A stretch of 10,035 nucleotides of DNA from Candidatus Roizmanbacteria bacterium (GCA_013334845.1 JAAXWV010000037.1:1-10035); one strand, 5' to 3'. Positions 1 to 6,875 are shown, counted from the first letter of the stretch. The notes: generated by a model from the sequence alone, not told the origin. Made by a program: numbers and translations.

Positions 1-1
1 T

Positions 2-346
2 TCGCATATTTATGATCGCCAAGGAAAATTACTTTATGAAATATACAGCGAACAAAACAGAACGCCGGTGAGTATAAAAACACTGCCAAAATATGTTTAA
101 CAAGCATCCATTGCGATAGAAGATCGAGACTTTTACCACCATAAGGGAGTTTCCCTGGTCTCAGGAATTTTTCGTGCTATTCGCGATACCATATTTCATG
201 GCAATCTACAGGGAGGCTCTACAATCACCCAGCAACTCGTAAAATCGGCTCTTCTCACTTCTGATCGAACTGTCCAGCGCAAGATACGAGAAATTGTTCT
301 AGCTATTCAAGTAGAACAGATCTTTAATAAGGAACAGATTATAGAG
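2..346 (+). pseudogene. 5' part of class A penicillin-binding protein gene, interrupted by in-frame TAA at 98-100
   Basis: This segment is in the same frame as the CDS that follows and clearly encodes the start of a GT51 peptidoglycan glycosyltransferase domain. The gene begins before the window, so the membrane anchor is not seen. Translation runs to LPKYV, meets TAA at 98-100, and continues as QASIAIEDRDFYHHKG. Homologues usually have Lys, Glu or Gln at the stop position, so one base change (for example AAA to TAA) explains it. Beyond the stop all the glycosyltransferase motifs are intact: the catalytic-Glu motif EDRDFYHHKG (Glu codon 119-121), GGSTITQQ (212-235) and RKIRE (278-292). No ATG, GTG or TTG occurs in frame between the stop and 347. 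Either the gene is a recent pseudogene, the stop is read through, or the base is a sequencing or assembly error. The intact downstream frame favours a very recent mutation or an error. Confidence 0.75.
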
Positions 347-2053
347 ATGTATATTAATCAGGTTCCCTATGGTGGCTCTACTTATGGAATTGAGGAAGCT
401 GCAAGAGCTTTTTTTGGAAAGCATGCAAAAGATCTACGTATTTCCGAAGCCGCACTCCTTGCAGGTTTGCCTCAGGCACCCTCTTTATATTCACCTTACC
501 TAAATCCTGAACTTACTGTTAAACGACGAAATGATGTGCTTCAAAAAATGTATGAACAAAAATATATAACAAAGAAGGAAAAAGAAAACGCAGAGGCAGA
601 ATCACCCCAAATTCAACCTCTTCAGACTTCAATTAAAGCGCCTCATTTCGTATTTTATGTCAAAACTCAACTTGAACAGCTCTATGGAGTTGATCAGGTA
701 GAAGAGGGGGGGCTTAATATCACCACAACTTTGGACCTAGATACTCAGGAAGAAGCTGAAAAAATCCTTAAGGAAGAGCTGACAAAAGTTAAAAATCTTA
801 ACGTATCTAATGGTGCGATACTGAGCACAAGACCTACAACAGGTGAGATTTTAGCAATGGTTGGCTCAGCGGATTATTTTGCTACCGGTTCTGGTGCTTT
901 TAATGTTACCACTGCACTTCGTCAGCCGGGAAGTAGTATTAAGCCGCTCAATTACGCCGTTGGAATTGACCGGCATATCGTAACTCCGGGCACTATTTTC
1001 CTTGATGTCCCCACATGCTTTCCGGGAGGTGGAGCTAAAAAATATTGTCCGGTCAATTATGATGGTCAGTTCCACGGCTTAGTACCGCTGAGGATGGCGC
1101 TTGGCAATTCTTTTAATATTCCTGCGGTGAAAATGCTCGGAATGAACGGAATTGATACATTCCTCGCGTCTGCGTCGGCCCTAACTATCTCGTCCTTCAA
1201 CGAGGCGAAGGATTACGGACTGTCACTCACACTTGGCGGGGGCGAAGTAAGAATGACAGAAATGGCCCAGGCATTTTCAGCATTTGCCAACCGGGGGAAA
1301 GTGATGAAACTCACTTCTATTCTCAAAGTGCAAGACAAAACAGGGAAGATACTCTATGAATTCAAGGATCCGAATTATGCTGCCGACCTCAAAAAACCAA
1401 TAACCATGCCTAACTTTTACGCGATCACCGGCAATAAGGTATTTGGCGAAGATACCGCTTTTCTTATTTCTCATATACTTTTAGATAATAATGCCCGTTC
1501 TCAAGCATTCGGCCCATCATCATTCCTGAACGTGGCAAAACATGCAGTGTCATTAAAGACTGGCACAACATACGATAAAAAAGATAACTGGACAATTGGA
1601 TATACTCCTAATTTCCTTACTGCTGTTTGGGTCGGTAATAATAACAATACTCCTATGAATCCGTATCTAACTTCTGGAATCACCGGTGCGGCCCCCATCT
1701 GGAATCGAGTAATGACATATCTTCTCAAAAACCAGCCTGATCTGTGGCCAATAAAACCGGAAAATGTCGTCGGTAAACAAGTTTGTTACAGTACAGGGGA
1801 GCTGATGACCAAAAAGGAGGACGGATCCGAGAGTTGTCCTTCCCGGTTTGAGTATTTTATTAAGGGAACTGAAAATATCGTAGGTGGTATCACTACAACT
1901 AAAAAACAGCTTTTGATTAACAAAGATAATAATAAAGAGGCAAAAGAAGGTGACGGAAATGTAGAGATGCAAGAAAAGACAGTGATACAAGACGGTTATT
2001 CGACCTATTGTGTTGATTGTGCACATGATGCAGCACCTACACCAACACCATAA
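347..2053 (+). CDS. Class A penicillin-binding protein 1A (bifunctional transglycosylase/transpeptidase), 5' part cut off by a stop
   Basis: Peptidoglycan polymerase of the PBP1A family, which extends glycan strands (GT51) and crosslinks peptides (transpeptidase) at the outer face of the membrane. From ATG 347 the product is 568 residues. It holds only the end of the GT51 domain: the EMYINQVPYGG motif, of which Glu lies just before this ATG, and RRNDVL at 60-65. The complete transpeptidase domain follows: SSIK with nucleophile Ser196 and Lys199, SFN at 255-257, and KTGT at 404-407. The C-terminus has spaced cysteines and ends in an APTPTP low-complexity tail. ATG 347 is simply the first conventional start after the TAA at 98-100. 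A protein made from it would lack the membrane anchor and the glycosyltransferase catalytic Glu, so this is probably not the true start. The natural gene begins before the window. Twenty-four bases separate it from the psiE-like gene, which is probably cotranscribed. The family call is very secure; functionality is uncertain. Confidence 0.9.
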   Translation: MYINQVPYGGSTYGIEEAARAFFGKHAKDLRISEAALLAGLPQAPSLYSPYLNPELTVKRRNDVLQKMYEQKYITKKEKENAEAESPQIQPLQTSIKAPHFVFYVKTQLEQLYGVDQVEEGGLNITTTLDLDTQEEAEKILKEELTKVKNLNVSNGAILSTRPTTGEILAMVGSADYFATGSGAFNVTTALRQPGSSIKPLNYAVGIDRHIVTPGTIFLDVPTCFPGGGAKKYCPVNYDGQFHGLVPLRMALGNSFNIPAVKMLGMNGIDTFLASASALTISSFNEAKDYGLSLTLGGGEVRMTEMAQAFSAFANRGKVMKLTSILKVQDKTGKILYEFKDPNYAADLKKPITMPNFYAITGNKVFGEDTAFLISHILLDNNARSQAFGPSSFLNVAKHAVSLKTGTTYDKKDNWTIGYTPNFLTAVWVGNNNNTPMNPYLTSGITGAAPIWNRVMTYLLKNQPDLWPIKPENVVGKQVCYSTGELMTKKEDGSESCPSRFEYFIKGTENIVGGITTTKKQLLINKDNNKEAKEGDGNVEMQEKTVIQDGYSTYCVDCAHDAAPTPTP

Positions 2054-2077
2054 ACAATGTAAAAAGTAACATACTTA

Positions 2078-2536
2078 ATGAACATCCTTATCAAATTACT
2101 TACTTTCCTCAAACCCGTAAGAAGATTGACTTTTTCTTCGGTATCTAATCGAGTAACCACTGCACTTTTGCAGTTTTTAATATTAGTTATTCTCCTTGGT
2201 TTTTTAGGAGGCACTATCAAGACAGCATCAGATTTAACGATGATTATGAGGAGTTCTGTAGTTGAGTCGCTGAGAGTTGCCATTATCAATATTCTGGCTC
2301 TCTTGGCTTTGCTTGAAGTTTTTCGAACAGTCCAAAGCTATCTCGACTATGGGCGTGTGAAAGTTACCTTTATAGTAGATACCGTCTTAATTATTCTCTT
2401 AAATGAAGTTATCTCGTACTGGTTCCAATCAGGTTTACTTACAAAGATGGCTCCGCTGCTGATCACTATTGGTATCCTCCTTCTCGTACGAATTGCAGCG
2501 ATTCGATTCCACCCTCATAAAGAAACTGACCTCTAA
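2078..2536 (+). CDS. PsiE-like integral membrane protein
   Basis: A 152-residue membrane protein with four predicted helices at roughly 28-47, 62-82, 95-114 and 124-142, a basic N-terminus (KPVRR) and a charged tail. The stretch LEVFRTVQSYLDYGRVKVTF between helices 2 and 3, followed by a third helix with acidic Glu110, is typical of the PsiE family (phosphate-starvation-inducible E), which is about this length. The biochemical role of PsiE is not established; in E. coli the gene responds to phosphate starvation and cAMP-CRP. Here it follows the penicillin-binding protein gene by 24 bases and has no clear Shine-Dalgarno or separate promoter, so it probably lies in that operon. It ends one base before the stop of the convergent yerC-like gene, leaving no room for a separate terminator. 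Confidence 0.75.
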   Translation: MNILIKLLTFLKPVRRLTFSSVSNRVTTALLQFLILVILLGFLGGTIKTASDLTMIMRSSVVESLRVAIINILALLALLEVFRTVQSYLDYGRVKVTFIVDTVLIILLNEVISYWFQSGLLTKMAPLLITIGILLLVRIAAIRFHPHKETDL

Positions 2537-2537
2537 A

Positions 2538-2861
2538 TCACTTATTGACAAATAGTTTTTTAAGCACTGAGTGGTAGCCTCCACACCCCTTGAATAACCA
2601 ATGAGCCACGCGAGTAACAGTAGTGGTTGATGTGCCCACCTTTTTAGATATATCCAGATATGGTCGACCTTGATTAAGCAAGCGGGCGATTTCCAGTCTA
2701 TTTGCAAATTCCTCTATTTCGGCAGGGGTTAACATATCTCTCAGAAAATGAGCCGTTTCCTCCTCTGACTCAAGAGATTTAAATGCTTTTACCAGTGCTT
2801 TCTCGCGTTCATTTCTCGGACGATACGACTCTCGTTTTTTGAATTCAAATTTTGGTTCCAT
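2538..2861 (-). CDS. TrpR-like protein, YerC/YecD family
   Basis: A small DNA-binding protein of the TrpR/YerC-YecD family, 107 residues from ATG 2861. The central part LTPAEIEEFANRLEIARLL, then a helix-turn-helix at about 68-89 (YLDISKKVGTSTTTVTRVAH), is the hallmark of this group. It shares the Trp-repressor fold, but its ligand and targets are generally unknown. An in-frame GTG at 2876 would add five residues and has AGAGG five bases upstream. I prefer ATG 2861 because a strong promoter (TTGTCA, 16 bases, TATAAT) ends six bases before it, which puts the predicted transcription start on the ATG itself; the GTG would then lie upstream of the transcript. The gene is isolated between the convergent psiE-like gene and the TrmB-like gene. 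No tryptophan gene is in view, so regulation of trp should not be assumed. Confidence 0.88.
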   Translation of the reverse strand: MEPKFEFKKRESYRPRNEREKALVKAFKSLESEEETAHFLRDMLTPAEIEEFANRLEIARLLNQGRPYLDISKKVGTSTTTVTRVAHWLFKGCGGYHSVLKKLFVNK

Positions 2862-2867
2862 AACACA

Positions 2868-2895
2868 ATTATACACGCGAACCTCTTCTTGACAA
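2868..2895 (-). promoter_or_regulatory. Sigma70-type promoter of the yerC-like gene, probably leaderless
   Basis: On the minus strand the -35 is TTGTCA (2890-2895), the spacer is 16 bases, and the -10 is a perfect TATAAT (2868-2873). Only six bases separate the -10 from ATG 2861, so transcription should begin at or next to the start codon. Confidence 0.65.
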
Positions 2896-3076
2896 GACTA
2901 TGCCATCATATTAACATGAGTGATATATTATTAAATTAATCTTAACTTTAGCGCCTCATAACATTATAAAGACACAGCAATCTTTCTCAAGCATTTGTAT
3001 CTTCACATAATATGATTTTCAGTATTTTCTGTGTCTGTACATCAGTGCTACATATTTTATGGAGATTAAAAAAAGA

Positions 3077-3820
3077 TTAAGTCGTAATTGTCACCGCTGA
3101 TTCCCACCTATTATCAAAAAGCTCTTTAGTGAGAAGTGCGATTGGCTTATAGTCAAAACGCACGCCTACACTTTCCTCTTGGGAGGCCGGATTATATGAA
3201 GTAAAATACACGATGTGCGAATCCAATATAATAATTCTTGCTTCTAAGAGAGGGTAAAGGCGTATCTCTATTCCAATTTTTTTCCAGTTTTCGAGCATTA
3301 CTGCATTTATACTGCCTATGTTTTGGACAAGGATTTTTACTTTTACTCCCTGATCTATTGCTTGTTTATATCTCAACATAGTCTCTGCCGGAACTTCCAA
3401 ACCGGAAACAATAAAATCCGCCTCTGTCTTCACTTGTCTTAAATCTAGATTGGAATTTTCTAATAATTCCGTTCGTGTTTGAATAAAGGATATGGAAATA
3501 GGCACTCTTGAGTCTTCACCGTTTACACGTGCAGTTGATAAAAAGGGTAAAAACTGGCTTTTTATAACTTTTATATTTTCTTCTATTGTTGTTGAGAAAT
3601 CCTGGACACAGTATCGGGCCGGCCATTTTCTATCAGAAGTCAAAAATCCGGAAGAAATGAGGCTTTTCACTGATCGATGTACGGCATGAGGCAACACTCC
3701 AATTTCGTGAGCAATCTCTTTGGCGGATAAGTTATTATTCTCCATCAATACTCGGTAGATTTGCTCCTCTTGAGGCGACATTACACGCAAATGCGAATTA
3801 ACCATGCGATATTTTAACAT
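3077..3820 (-). CDS. TrmB-family transcriptional regulator (winged HTH plus PLD-like C-terminal domain)
   Basis: A 247-residue regulator. Residues 15-62 form a winged helix-turn-helix of the TrmB type (EEQIYRVLMENNNLSAKEIA, then HAVHRSVKSLISSGFL). Residues about 105-242 match the TrmB C-terminal effector domain of phospholipase-D-like fold, with EARIIILDSHIVYFTSYNP near 193-211 and a closing ELFDNRWESA. TrmB proteins are common in archaea and some bacteria, where several sense sugars and repress transport or metabolic genes; the ligand cannot be read here. ATG 3820 gives the longest form, and Met6 at 3805 is an alternative. The gene is divergent from the aldolase-like gene, with starts only 41 bases apart and a 9-bp inverted repeat between and around them, so it probably controls that neighbour and itself. 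No clear Shine-Dalgarno is present. A run of seven T follows the stop without a visible stem. Confidence 0.8.
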   Translation of the reverse strand: MLKYRMVNSHLRVMSPQEEQIYRVLMENNNLSAKEIAHEIGVLPHAVHRSVKSLISSGFLTSDRKWPARYCVQDFSTTIEENIKVIKSQFLPFLSTARVNGEDSRVPISISFIQTRTELLENSNLDLRQVKTEADFIVSGLEVPAETMLRYKQAIDQGVKVKILVQNIGSINAVMLENWKKIGIEIRLYPLLEARIIILDSHIVYFTSYNPASQEESVGVRFDYKPIALLTKELFDNRWESAVTITT

Positions 3821-3833
3821 ATTTTGGTTAATT
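3796..3833. promoter_or_regulatory. Candidate operator: 9-bp inverted repeat in the TrmB-like/aldolase-like divergent promoter
   Basis: AATTAACCA (3796-3804) and TGGTTAATT (3825-3833) are perfect inverted copies separated by 20 bases, with half-site centres 29 bases apart, close to three helical turns. The right arm covers the -35 of the aldolase-like gene and the left arm lies in the first codons of the regulator gene. That suits a dimer or tetramer that represses both directions. A 9-bp repeat could arise by chance somewhere in 10 kb of AT-rich DNA, so the position carries most of the weight. Confidence 0.45.
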
Positions 3834-3852
3834 TATTACTGTTAGATAGAAT
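3824..3852 (+). promoter_or_regulatory. Promoter of the class II aldolase-like gene
   Basis: TTGGTT (3824-3829), a 17-base spacer and TAGAAT (3847-3852) lie nine bases before ATG 3862. The predicted leader is only 2-4 bases, and no Shine-Dalgarno is present. The -35 overlaps the right arm of the inverted repeat. Confidence 0.5.
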
Positions 3853-3861
3853 ACAAATATC

Positions 3862-4920
3862 ATGTTGCCAGACTCTGAACCGCCATTTATTGCAGATCGT
3901 CATTTAGAGGGCATTCTTAAATACGAAATTGCTCCGAAAGCTGACGATTTTATATACTATTATTCGGCTAAACCACATGCAAATAGTGAGCAGATGTATG
4001 TTGAAGTAATTCAACCTGCTATTTCCACTAGCGAAGCACGATGGAAGATGGATTTTAATAGACTTCCTTGGAATACTCTTCCCGCACGATCTCAGCGTAT
4101 TCCCTATTTCGCTATTGATGTAGGAAATCCTCTAGACCTATCTACGAGCGAGAAAAATTATCTCAAAAGGCTGGCTTCTTTGCCGTTTTCCCGTGTAAAT
4201 CTAATTAGCGTATTCAATGATAAAGAAGTGTTTCATTCCGAAATACCGGCATTAGACAGAATATTGGGTGTTAATACCATATACCCAGACACTGAATTGC
4301 AAGGATTACGTACGATATCATCTGATGATCTGAAAGACAATATAATTTGCGAAACGTTACGTTTAAAGTACAATCCTCGACAGCATACTGAAATAAACGA
4401 CATTATAAATCTTTTTCGGCAGCAACAAAATGCCTCGAAAGAAATTGAGCGATTTTCTCATATCTTTGACGCTTACCATCTTTTCCATAGAGCTCCCACT
4501 GATGGTGCTTTAGTACTCGATAGCCTCATTTCATCTACAAAAACCTTCAAAAATACCATGAATGTCGATGATTTTACTCTATTATTATTGGCCAATCCGA
4601 ACCAGAACAGTATAGACTATGCTGGAAAAAAGCTGCCAAGTTCTGACGCGCCAGAACTGCTTACATTACGAAAAACGTTTCCTCAATGGAGATATGTTAT
4701 TCATTTTCATCACAACTCTATTACAAGAGGCGGTCAATTCCCTGATCACGTGACAAGCACAGAAATGGAATATGGAACCTTTGAAACGGGTAACAAGTTA
4801 ATAGCCGAATTTAAACGAATTCAAGACAACTGGTTGATTATTAAAAATCATGGCGTAATATATTTGGGCAATACGATAGACGACTTTGAGTCATTTTTAA
4901 TAAACACGCTTCACCTATAG
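3862..4920 (+). CDS. Class II aldolase/adducin-like domain protein with an unrecognised N-terminal half
   Basis: A protein of 352 residues. Residues about 200-350 read as a class II aldolase/adducin domain: ISSTKTFKNTMNVDDFTLLL (like the 'ltp.gt..gelt.ddlv' strand pair), KLPSSDAPELL (the PSSE segment), VIHFHHNS (the HxH metal pair, His281 and His283), EMEYGTFETGNKL, and IIKNHGVIYLGNT (third metal ligand His330). The three zinc-ligand histidines are therefore kept. The acid in PSSE, catalytic Glu in fuculose-phosphate aldolase, is Asp262 here. The usual GNiS phosphate-binding motif is not recognisable (TDGALVLDS instead), so substrate and reaction are open: aldolase, dehydratase or epimerase are all possible. 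Residues 1-190 match nothing I know. They are hydrophilic, with no signal peptide or membrane helix, so the protein is probably cytoplasmic. It is divergent from the TrmB-like regulator, its likely controller. The domain call rests on motif reading by eye. Confidence 0.68.
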   Translation: MLPDSEPPFIADRHLEGILKYEIAPKADDFIYYYSAKPHANSEQMYVEVIQPAISTSEARWKMDFNRLPWNTLPARSQRIPYFAIDVGNPLDLSTSEKNYLKRLASLPFSRVNLISVFNDKEVFHSEIPALDRILGVNTIYPDTELQGLRTISSDDLKDNIICETLRLKYNPRQHTEINDIINLFRQQQNASKEIERFSHIFDAYHLFHRAPTDGALVLDSLISSTKTFKNTMNVDDFTLLLLANPNQNSIDYAGKKLPSSDAPELLTLRKTFPQWRYVIHFHHNSITRGGQFPDHVTSTEMEYGTFETGNKLIAEFKRIQDNWLIIKNHGVIYLGNTIDDFESFLINTLHL

Positions 4921-4936
4921 TCTGAAAATAGTTATC

Positions 4937-4952
4937 GTGAACAATCGTTCAC
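4937..4952. promoter_or_regulatory. Candidate LexA/SOS-type operator upstream of rarA
   Basis: GTGAAC-AATC-GTTCAC is a perfect 6-bp dyad with a 4-base centre. Its core GAAC-N4-GTTC has exactly the half-sites and spacing of the Gram-positive LexA box (CGAAC-N4-GTTCG), with one outer base changed in each half. Its right arm overlaps the rarA -35 (4948-4953), where a bound repressor would block polymerase. No T-run follows, which argues against a terminator for the upstream gene. Confidence 0.5.
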
Positions 4953-4976
4953 ACTAGACATATTTTCTGTTACAAT
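4948..4976 (+). promoter_or_regulatory. rarA promoter, probably leaderless
   Basis: TTCACA (4948-4953), a 17-base spacer and TACAAT (4971-4976) match the sigma70 consensus at five of six bases each. Six bases then lead to ATG 4983, so transcription should begin at the start codon. There is no Shine-Dalgarno. Confidence 0.62.
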
Positions 4977-4982
4977 TATTGT

Positions 4983-6188
4983 ATGTCACAACCTCTTGCT
5001 GAAACACTTCGGCCTACAACAGTTGATGAATATGTGGGGCAGGAACATCTATTGGGAAAAGATAAACCTATTAGACGAATGATTGAAGAGCGAAAAATCT
5101 CATCTATGATTTTCTGGGGACCCCCCGGCTGTGGAAAAACTTCGCTCGCCCGACTCATCTCAAAATCGATTGATGCCCGTTTCGTCCCTCTCTCGGCTGT
5201 CACCTCGGGAGTGGCAGATATCAAAGAGGTGGTCAAACAGGCCAGGGAAGGGAAGGATTTTTTCAAACAGGATACGCTTCTCTTTATTGACGAGATCCAT
5301 CGGTTTAACAAAGCCCAGCAGGATGCACTCCTCCCCCACGTCGAGGATGGAACCCTTATATTGATCGGCGCGACGACAGAGAACCCCGGGTTTGAGGTAA
5401 ATGCCCCGCTACTGTCCCGTGCTCACGTCTATCGCCTTCAGACGTTGTCGAGTGCAGAACTGAAACAGGTCGCTGAACGAGCTATCGCAGAATATCCGCA
5501 GCACAGTTTTAAGAAAGACGCGATAGAATTCATCGTCGGTAACGCAAACGGAGACGGTCGCTCAGTGATAAATGCCATTGAGTTGGCTGCATCCCTCCAT
5601 AAAGTTATCACGCTCAAGGTGGCTGAGACCGCCCTTCAGCAAAAAGCAGTCTACTATGACAAAAAAGGCGACAATCATTTTGACACCATTTCAGCATTTA
5701 TTAAAAGTATGAGAGGAAATCAACCTGATGCTACACTTCATTATCTTGCTCGAATGATCAAGGCCGGAGAAGATCCTGTGTTTATTGCCCGACGTATGGT
5801 GATTTTTGCTTCGGAAGATATTACAAACGCACAGCCGACAGCTCTTGTTGTCGCTACTGCCTGCATGCAGGCAGTACATATGATTGGGATGCCCGAGGCT
5901 CAGATCATATTAGCCCAAGCGGTCACTTACCTGGCTACGGCCAGAAAATCGATAGCTTCATATACTGCCTTGCAGAAAGCGCTTGCCGATGTAGAAAATA
6001 TGCCACTTGCCCCCATTCCACTCCACCTGAGAAATCCGAGTAATAAGGTTATGAAGCAGGAAGGCTACGGTAAGGGACACGAACGATATCCGTGGCAGGT
6101 CGAGCGCCAGACAGGTAAAAAGATCGAGCAGGAGTATATGCCGGAGAACCTGGTGGGGAAAAAATACTACGAGGAAGACTGGAAATGA
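4983..6188 (+). CDS. rarA: Replication-associated recombination protein A (RarA/MgsA AAA+ ATPase)
   Basis: A clamp-loader-like AAA+ ATPase that acts at stalled forks and single-strand/double-strand junctions, related to eukaryotic WRNIP1/Mgs1. The 401-residue length is close to normal for the family. The N-terminal LAETLRPTTVDEYVGQEHLL is diagnostic. Walker A is GPPGCGKT (46-53), Walker B is LLFIDEIHRFN with Asp103-Glu104, sensor 1 is IGATTENP, and an arginine-finger region reads LLSRAHVY. The C-terminal half has the RarA tetramerisation signature, including GEDPVFIARRMVIFASEDI, AQAVTYLATARKS and the closing IPLHLRN...GYGKGHERYPW. All expected catalytic residues are present. The gene stands alone with its own promoter, a LexA-box-like dyad over the -35, and an unusual 22-bp palindrome at 5855-5876. 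It is convergent with the RmlC-like gene across 81 bases in which I see no convincing terminator. Confidence 0.95.
   Translation: MSQPLAETLRPTTVDEYVGQEHLLGKDKPIRRMIEERKISSMIFWGPPGCGKTSLARLISKSIDARFVPLSAVTSGVADIKEVVKQAREGKDFFKQDTLLFIDEIHRFNKAQQDALLPHVEDGTLILIGATTENPGFEVNAPLLSRAHVYRLQTLSSAELKQVAERAIAEYPQHSFKKDAIEFIVGNANGDGRSVINAIELAASLHKVITLKVAETALQQKAVYYDKKGDNHFDTISAFIKSMRGNQPDATLHYLARMIKAGEDPVFIARRMVIFASEDITNAQPTALVVATACMQAVHMIGMPEAQIILAQAVTYLATARKSIASYTALQKALADVENMPLAPIPLHLRNPSNKVMKQEGYGKGHERYPWQVERQTGKKIEQEYMPENLVGKKYYEEDWK
5855..5876. repeat. Perfect 22-bp palindrome inside rarA
   Basis: The sequence TACTGCCTGCA is followed directly by its own reverse complement with no spacer, centred between 5865 and 5866. 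It codes for residues around ATACMQAV of RarA. The protein aligns with RarA homologues here without an insertion, so this does not look like an inserted repeat element. Confidence 0.9.
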
Positions 6189-6269
6189 GACTGACAGTAA
6201 AAACGTCAAACGTGATTATACCTGGCTGAAGTTAAGACGTAACTCCGGTCGAACGATAAAAGATGACAA

Positions 6270-6875
6270 TCATCTGCCAAACCTATCAGGGAATAGTGTT
6301 CGTAGAGATGGCGCATTTTGATCCCGTTCCGAGATAACCATCTGTTCCTTTGGAACAGGCCACTCGATCTTCACATCCGGATCAAACAAAGAGAATTCTT
6401 TGTCTTTTGTCACATCCCTATCCTTGTAGAGAGCGTCCACAAAGTACAGATAATCAACAGGGTCATCCACCACACAGACTGAGTTCGCTATTCCCTTCGA
6501 GATAAAAATTGCTCCTTTGAGCCCGTTTTCTCCGAGTTGAATATACTCCACTTTTCCGAATGTCTCTGAGTCGGGGCGAATATCAACGAACGCACTATAA
6601 ATGGTACCTTGGGTTACAGTGATAAGCTTATTCCAGTACTCAGCATGCATTCCACGCACCACTTTTTTGTAAGAACGGGCATGATTAATCTGCTTTATTT
6701 CAAATTCAAAATCGAGAACGGCATTCAACTCAGGAGTATGTCCTACTTCCCGGAAGAAACCTCGTTCATCGTCGCACACCTTGTTTTCCAAAAAAAAGAG
6801 GCCCGGGATGCCCGTCTTGTAAATATGTTCTGTAATCTTGTTTTCGGATATGGGTTGAAAAAGCGTGGTAGACAT
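6270..6875 (-). CDS. RmlC-like cupin: dTDP-4-dehydrorhamnose 3,5-epimerase family protein
   Basis: A 201-residue cupin of the RmlC family, whose classical members epimerise C3 and C5 of dTDP-4-keto-6-deoxyglucose for dTDP-rhamnose. Visible motifs are ERGFFRE (37-43), HARSYKKVVRGMH (65-77) with the catalytic-base His77, VDIRPDSETFG (97-107), YLYFVDALY (142-150) with Tyr150 in the position of the catalytic Tyr, DPDVKIEWP (165-173) and ISERDQNAPSL (181-191). It departs from the family at the usual GxAHGF segment, which here is GIANSVCV (129-136), and it has a longer N-terminus. The substrate may therefore differ from dTDP-sugar. No rmlA, rmlB or rmlD is in the window, but a family 2 glycosyltransferase and an O-antigen-ligase-like gene lie beyond the tRNA. 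It probably acts in the cytoplasm in making an activated deoxysugar. It has its own promoter, embedded in an inverted repeat. Confidence 0.82.
   Translation of the reverse strand: MSTTLFQPISENKITEHIYKTGIPGLFFLENKVCDDERGFFREVGHTPELNAVLDFEFEIKQINHARSYKKVVRGMHAEYWNKLITVTQGTIYSAFVDIRPDSETFGKVEYIQLGENGLKGAIFISKGIANSVCVVDDPVDYLYFVDALYKDRDVTKDKEFSLFDPDVKIEWPVPKEQMVISERDQNAPSLRTLFPDRFGR

Noticed and set aside
98..100. Alternative genetic code as the explanation of the in-frame stop
   Set aside because: TAA ends the same gene and the psiE-like gene, and TGA ends rarA and both downstream glycan genes, so neither codon is reassigned genome-wide.
2541..2563. Possible terminator after the psiE-like gene (imperfect ACTTATT/AAATAGT stem followed by T bases)
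   Set aside because: The stem has two mismatches in seven pairs and no GC core.
2889..2917. Plus-strand TTGACA with TAACAT 17 bases later
   Set aside because: The -10 is poor and no gene follows; the tiny frame from ATG 2916 ends after six codons. The match arises because the -35 of the minus-strand promoter is nearly palindromic.
2970..3036. AGACACAG (2970-2977) and CTGTGTCT (3029-3036) as inverted copies in the AT-rich gap between the TrmB-like and yerC-like genes
   Set aside because: Only 8 bp with 51 bases between the arms and no promoter or T-run beside them; expected by chance.
3068..3074. Seven-T run (minus strand) just after the TrmB-like gene stop
   Set aside because: No stem precedes it; a homopolymer alone in AT-rich DNA is not evidence of termination.
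6230..6244. AGTTA-N5-TAACT hairpin between convergent rarA and the RmlC-like gene
   Set aside because: A five-pair AT stem without a T-run cannot be called a terminator.
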